DNA of 7,536 bases from Hyphomicrobiales bacterium (GTDB lineage Bacteria; Pseudomonadota; Alphaproteobacteria; Rhizobiales; CAYWUX01), in contig JANQOC010000139.1 in the NCBI GenBank assembly GCA_028279265.1, positions 1 to 7,536 of the forward strand, in the 5' to 3' direction. Below the pieces are notes generated by a model that did no database searches, was not told the origin of the DNA, and saw only the letters and a list, made by a program, of their open reading frames with translations. The position numbers and the translations under genes are program-made. Below are positions 5,104-7,536 of this stretch, piece after piece (position 1 is the stretch's first letter; each line of letters begins with the position of its first letter).

Positions 5104-5117
5104 AGATGTCATATATA
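5088..5117 (+). promoter_or_regulatory. Promoter candidate for the oxygenase-dehydrogenase pair
   Basis: TTGGAA (5088-5093), an 18-bp spacer and TATATA (5112-5117) precede the start at 5173. Both boxes match the consensus at several positions. The leader would be about 50 nt and contains the repeated 13-mer. Confidence 0.45.
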
Positions 5118-5160
5118 GGAGAAAAGACAAGGGTTTCCAGCGCCTCAGGGCTGCAGGAGC

Positions 5161-5173
5161 AAAATCCAACGGA
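5161..5173 (+). repeat. 13-mer AAAATCCAACGGA, second copy, in the oxygenase leader
   Basis: This is identical to 3571-3583 in front of the second cupin. Here the following bases are TGGG, so the Shine-Dalgarno is weaker than the GGAGG of the other copy, and the ATG at 5173 begins on the last base of the element. If the element acts as a leader in the same way as at the cupin, the ATG at 5185 (24 nt after the element starts, against 22 nt at the cupin) would be the true start. Confidence 0.55.
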
Positions 5174-6207
5174 TGGGTCTAGAAATGAACACGACAAGAG
5201 AAAAGCAGAGCGACGGTCAGAAAGCCAGTGACGCCTACACGGAGATTCCAACCCTTGATATGGGGGCCTACCTGTCTGGCGAAGAAGGTGCGCTTGAAGA
5301 GTTGGCAGCCAAAGTCCGCCATATCCAGGAAAATATCGGCTTCTATGTTATGGTCAATCACGGCTTTCCCCAGGACGTACTCGACAAGGCTTACGGGAAG
5401 CTGCAGGAATTTTTTGCCTTACCCATGGAAGCGAAACTCAACTATCGCATCAATGAACTTTCCGTTGGGTACATGCCCCCGAAATCCACCGTGTATGTGA
5501 CATCCAAAATTAACAAAAATACAAAAAAGGATCTCAACGAAACTCTGATACTTGCCCTGGAACGCGAGCCGGAACATCCGCTCATTCAGGCCGGGACCCG
5601 GTTTGTCGGTCCCAATCAATGGCCATCGGAAATTGACGGATTTCGTGAGGCCATGGTTGCCTATCAGCAGGAAGTGCTCGCATTCGGACGAAAAATTCTG
5701 CCGATTTACGCGGTTGCCCTGGATCTGCCCCGGGACTTTTTCGACAATCATTACACGGATCCCGTCATGTGGTCTCGAAACGCCCATTATCCGGCCGTGG
5801 AAGCGGAAGAAAATCAATTCGGTATTGCTCCCCATTCCGATCATAGTTGCCTGACGATCCTGCCAATTGCCGAAGTCCCGGGTTTGCAGGTTCTCTCTCC
5901 CTCAGGAGACTGGCTTGAGGTCAACTATATTGAAGGCGGAATTGTCGTGAACACCGGCGAGTTTCTAAATCGATGGACCAACGGTCGATTTATGCCGACA
6001 CCGCACCGGGTGGTTCCTCCGTTGCGGGACCGCTATTCCATCGCCACGTTCTTCAATCCCAATCATGACACTGTGGCAGAACCTCTGAGCACGTGTGTCA
6101 GTGAGGATAATCCACCAGCCTTCGAGCCCATGAAACTCATTGACTATGTTTCTTGGTATATCGACTCCAATTACAAACGCGACGCCGGTGGAAAACAGTC
6201 GTCGTAA
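5173..6207 (+). CDS. 2-oxoglutarate/Fe(II)-dependent oxygenase, isopenicillin N synthase-like
   Basis: The 344-residue protein has a DIOX_N-type N-terminal domain (about 25-130, with IPTLDM and GFYVMVNHGFP) followed by the 2OG-Fe(II) oxygenase jelly roll (about 195-300). Iron ligands are His221 and Asp223 in PHSDHSCLTIL, plus His278 in TPHRVVPP. Arg287 and Ser289 in RYS fit the 2-oxoglutarate carboxylate site. Such enzymes hydroxylate, desaturate or cyclise small molecules; the family is too wide to name a substrate. Its length and motif order match IPNS-like bacterial and fungal members, and the catalytic set is intact. The start is ambiguous: ATG at 5173 has AGGAG 13 nt upstream, whereas ATG at 5185 (codon 5) follows a degenerate GGATGGG. 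The conserved fold begins well after both. The dehydrogenase follows after 72 bp with no terminator in between, suggesting one operon. Confidence 0.93.
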   Translation: MGLEMNTTREKQSDGQKASDAYTEIPTLDMGAYLSGEEGALEELAAKVRHIQENIGFYVMVNHGFPQDVLDKAYGKLQEFFALPMEAKLNYRINELSVGYMPPKSTVYVTSKINKNTKKDLNETLILALEREPEHPLIQAGTRFVGPNQWPSEIDGFREAMVAYQQEVLAFGRKILPIYAVALDLPRDFFDNHYTDPVMWSRNAHYPAVEAEENQFGIAPHSDHSCLTILPIAEVPGLQVLSPSGDWLEVNYIEGGIVVNTGEFLNRWTNGRFMPTPHRVVPPLRDRYSIATFFNPNHDTVAEPLSTCVSEDNPPAFEPMKLIDYVSWYIDSNYKRDAGGKQSS

Positions 6208-6279
6208 ACTTGTATGAGCGGGTTGCGGACCAGACATCGGAGTAACCTGATCATTCTACCTGTGGGAAGTTAATCCGTT

Positions 6280-7236
6280 ATGAGCAAACCTGTTCTTGTA
6301 ATCTGGCTCCAAAACCCCGATCCGTATCTGCAAGCGATTGAGCGGGAAGGGCTCACAGATCGTGTTGAAGTATTCACACTGTCTCCGGAGCAGCAACCGG
6401 ACCAGGAGCTTTTCGAGCGTATGGAAGCGCTGATAGCCTGGAAAGTTCCGGAACCGCTGATTGAACAGATGCCGAAGCTGCGTTGGATTCAGACTCTCTC
6501 GGTGGCGGTTGACAGCTGGCTCGGGCGCAAAGACATGCGTGATGATATTGTTCTGACCTGCGCGCGCGGTGTTCACGATGTCCAGATGCCGGAGTCCATT
6601 ATTGGAAGTTTGCTGTATATCACGCGCGGGTTTGATGTTCTGCTGGATCAGCAAAAACAGCATGTCTGGAACCGCAGACCGCCGCAGCCGCTTTACGGAA
6701 AGACCTTGGGCATTCTCGGTCTCGGAACTGTGGGGCAGGCGGTGGCCCGCAAGCTGCAGCCCTTTGGTATGCGTATTATCGGTACAAAAAACAGTCCGCA
6801 GCAATTGCCGGGAATCGATCAGGTTTACGGTCCCGGGGAAACCGATACAGTGCTGGAACAGTCGGACTTTGTGCTCTTGCAGTTGCCCGTAACCCCGCAG
6901 ACGGAAAACCTGATGACTATGGACCGGTTTCGGAGAATGAAACCATCCGCCTATTTACTGAATTTCGCGCGTGGTCAGATTATCGTCGATGACGACCTGA
7001 TCGAGGCATTAAATACCAATGTCATCAAGGGCGCTGTGCTGGATGTGTTTCGCCAGGAACCCTTACCTGCCGATCATCCCTTCTGGGATGTGCCGGGATT
7101 AAAAGTTCTCCCCCATATCGGCGGTATGCATCCGGAACGCGACAAGATTGTTGCAGAGCTCTTTATCAGGAATTTGCAGGCCTATCTCAATGGGGAGCCG
7201 CAGACGGCTGTCGTTGATTTTTCCGTCGGATACTAG
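6280..7236 (+). CDS. D-2-hydroxyacid dehydrogenase (NAD(P)-dependent)
   Basis: The 318-residue protein has the two-domain layout of D-isomer 2-hydroxyacid dehydrogenases. The substrate-binding halves are residues 1-100 and 285-318. The NAD(P)-binding Rossmann domain has GLGTVG (147-152). The family reduces 2-oxo acids to D-2-hydroxy acids, or the reverse, in the cytosol; glyoxylate/hydroxypyruvate reductase-like members look closest, but the exact substrate is unknown. The catalytic triad is visible: Arg231 in NFARGQII, Glu260 in FRQEPLP and His279 in LPHIGG. The usual acidic residue that selects NAD over NADP after the second strand is not evident; GTKNSP (168-173) there would suit NADP, as an inference. 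The ATG at 6280 has GGGAAG about 10 nt upstream. It is likely co-transcribed with the preceding oxygenase, so its substrate may be a product of that reaction or of 2-oxoglutarate metabolism. Confidence 0.93.
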   Translation: MSKPVLVIWLQNPDPYLQAIEREGLTDRVEVFTLSPEQQPDQELFERMEALIAWKVPEPLIEQMPKLRWIQTLSVAVDSWLGRKDMRDDIVLTCARGVHDVQMPESIIGSLLYITRGFDVLLDQQKQHVWNRRPPQPLYGKTLGILGLGTVGQAVARKLQPFGMRIIGTKNSPQQLPGIDQVYGPGETDTVLEQSDFVLLQLPVTPQTENLMTMDRFRRMKPSAYLLNFARGQIIVDDDLIEALNTNVIKGAVLDVFRQEPLPADHPFWDVPGLKVLPHIGGMHPERDKIVAELFIRNLQAYLNGEPQTAVVDFSVGY

Positions 7237-7324
7237 AACCCTGGTTATGGGAATGGCGCAGGGCCGGACCGGTCTGGCGCTCATCGGTGTGCGGATAGGC
7301 GCGCCCGCGATTAGTGTCCAGGCA

Positions 7325-7362
7325 TGATCCCATTCTCTAGTGATGTATGGCGGGATCACTAG
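7325..7362. other. Two mutually exclusive hairpins
   Basis: TGATCCC (7325-7331) can pair with GGGATCA (7352-7358). CTAGTGAT (7337-7344) can pair with ATCACTAG (7355-7362), an 8-bp perfect stem with a 10-nt loop. Bases 7355-7358 are shared, so only one stem can form at a time. No U-tract follows directly. Confidence 0.55.
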
Positions 7363-7397
7363 GATCGAAAAGTCCGGCGGAACAGGTGAACCAGAGC

Positions 7398-7426
7398 AAC
7401 TGTTGAGGCATTTCCGCAACAGTTTT
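7398..7426 (+). terminator. Terminator-like hairpin after the dehydrogenase
   Basis: AACTGTTG (7398-7405) and CAACAGTT (7417-7424) form a perfect 8-bp stem, with a further GG/CC pairing (7407-7408 with 7414-7415) inside after one mismatch. The right arm runs into TTTT (7423-7426). The U-tract is short and the stem is GC-poor, and it lies about 160 nt after the dehydrogenase stop. It is therefore only a moderate candidate for the end of the oxygenase-dehydrogenase transcript. Confidence 0.4.
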
Positions 7427-7446
7427 CTGAATATGGCGAATCCTCG

Positions 7447-7475
7447 TTGGTTACATCATCAAAATAGTGATAAAT
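7447..7475 (+). promoter_or_regulatory. Rightward promoter candidate near the right edge
   Basis: TTGGTT (7447-7452), a 17-bp spacer and ATAAAT (7470-7475) lie in AT-rich DNA after the terminator-like hairpin. It would drive a gene beyond the right edge. No such gene is visible, so the call is tentative. Confidence 0.3.
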
Positions 7476-7491
7476 AAAAATTCTAGCATTC

Positions 7492-7521
7492 AGCGATATC
7501 TATTTGATTTAGTAGCGATAT
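7492..7521. repeat. AGCGATAT direct repeat at the right edge
   Basis: AGCGATAT is at 7492-7499 and 7514-7521, a 22-bp offset, each followed by a GATTT within 15 nt. The two sites would lie on the same face of the helix, just downstream of the promoter candidate. A regulator site is possible; further copies may lie outside the window. Confidence 0.4.
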
Positions 7522-7536
7522 ACGATTTCAGGGTGG

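Larger units (their letters stand above)
7237..7536. other. 300-bp stretch without a convincing gene after the dehydrogenase
   Basis: The segment holds no open frame with recognisable protein content; the leftward frame across 7099-7419 is a shadow of the dehydrogenase extended into the gap. It starts GC-rich (7260-7310, including GGCGCGCC at 7298-7305) and becomes AT-rich after 7430. It contains two competing hairpins, a terminator-like hairpin, a promoter candidate and an 8-bp direct repeat, listed separately. It probably ends with control sequences of the next gene. Confidence 0.6.

Noticed and set aside
4930..5251. Minus-strand open frames in the deacetylase/oxygenase gap
   Set aside because: They have no ribosome-binding site or domain signature, and overlap the proposed oxygenase promoter and 5' coding end.
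7099..7419. 106-residue minus-strand open frame after the dehydrogenase
   Set aside because: About 138 bp of it is antisense to the dehydrogenase, and the rest spans the competing hairpins with no family resemblance.
1..7536. Mobile element, phage, toxin-antitoxin, defence system, CRISPR array or tRNA
   Set aside because: No transposase, integrase or nuclease, no long terminal inverted repeats, no regularly spaced long repeats and no tRNA-like fold were seen. The short tandem repeats are only two units each.

Overview
The window looks like a chromosomal stretch from an alphaproteobacterium of moderate GC content. The main reason is the block patatin-like phospholipase / hisI / folE, divergent from an IscU/NifU-like scaffold gene and yidD. 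I recognise this neighbourhood from alphaproteobacterial genomes, though I could not run a search. Nothing marks the window as phage, plasmid or insertion sequence, and I see no tRNA, rRNA or CRISPR array.

Left part (1-1758, minus strand): folE (GTP cyclohydrolase I), hisI (phosphoribosyl-AMP cyclohydrolase) and the 5' part of an RssA-type patatin phospholipase that runs off the left edge. They read leftwards in that order. The 198-bp folE-hisI gap holds a perfect 16-bp tandem duplication and a strong hairpin without a U-tract. The folE promoter candidate (TTGATC-17-TATGAT) is overlapped by a 9-bp direct repeat.

Centre left (about 1980-3412, plus strand): an IscU-like Fe-S scaffold paralogue that has lost the third ligand cysteine, a small cupin, and yidD. 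The cupin overlaps the TTG start of yidD by 4 bp. The layout suggests one transcript, from a promoter candidate near 1985-2013.

Right part (3593-7236): a second small cupin (plus) meets a class II-type histone-deacetylase-like amidohydrolase (minus) tail to tail, with stop codons sharing 4 bp. A 267-bp region then leads into a plus-strand pair: an isopenicillin-N-synthase-type 2-oxoglutarate/Fe(II) oxygenase and a D-2-hydroxyacid dehydrogenase. These look like small-molecule metabolism genes. A deacylase, an oxygenase, a 2-hydroxyacid dehydrogenase and a metal-binding cupin could act on one amide- or acyl-containing compound, but no substrate can be read from the sequence. The oxygenase promoter candidate carries an operator-like inverted repeat across its -35. 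The oxygenase and second-cupin leaders share an identical 13-mer.

The last 300 bp (7237-7536) hold no convincing gene. They contain two mutually exclusive hairpins, a terminator-like hairpin, a promoter candidate and an 8-bp direct repeat near the right edge, probably the control region of a gene outside the window.

Overall, the genes belong to known families. I found no clear evidence of an undescribed system. The most worthwhile points are the accessory deacylase/oxygenase/dehydrogenase/cupin group with its shared leader element, and several short structured repeats.
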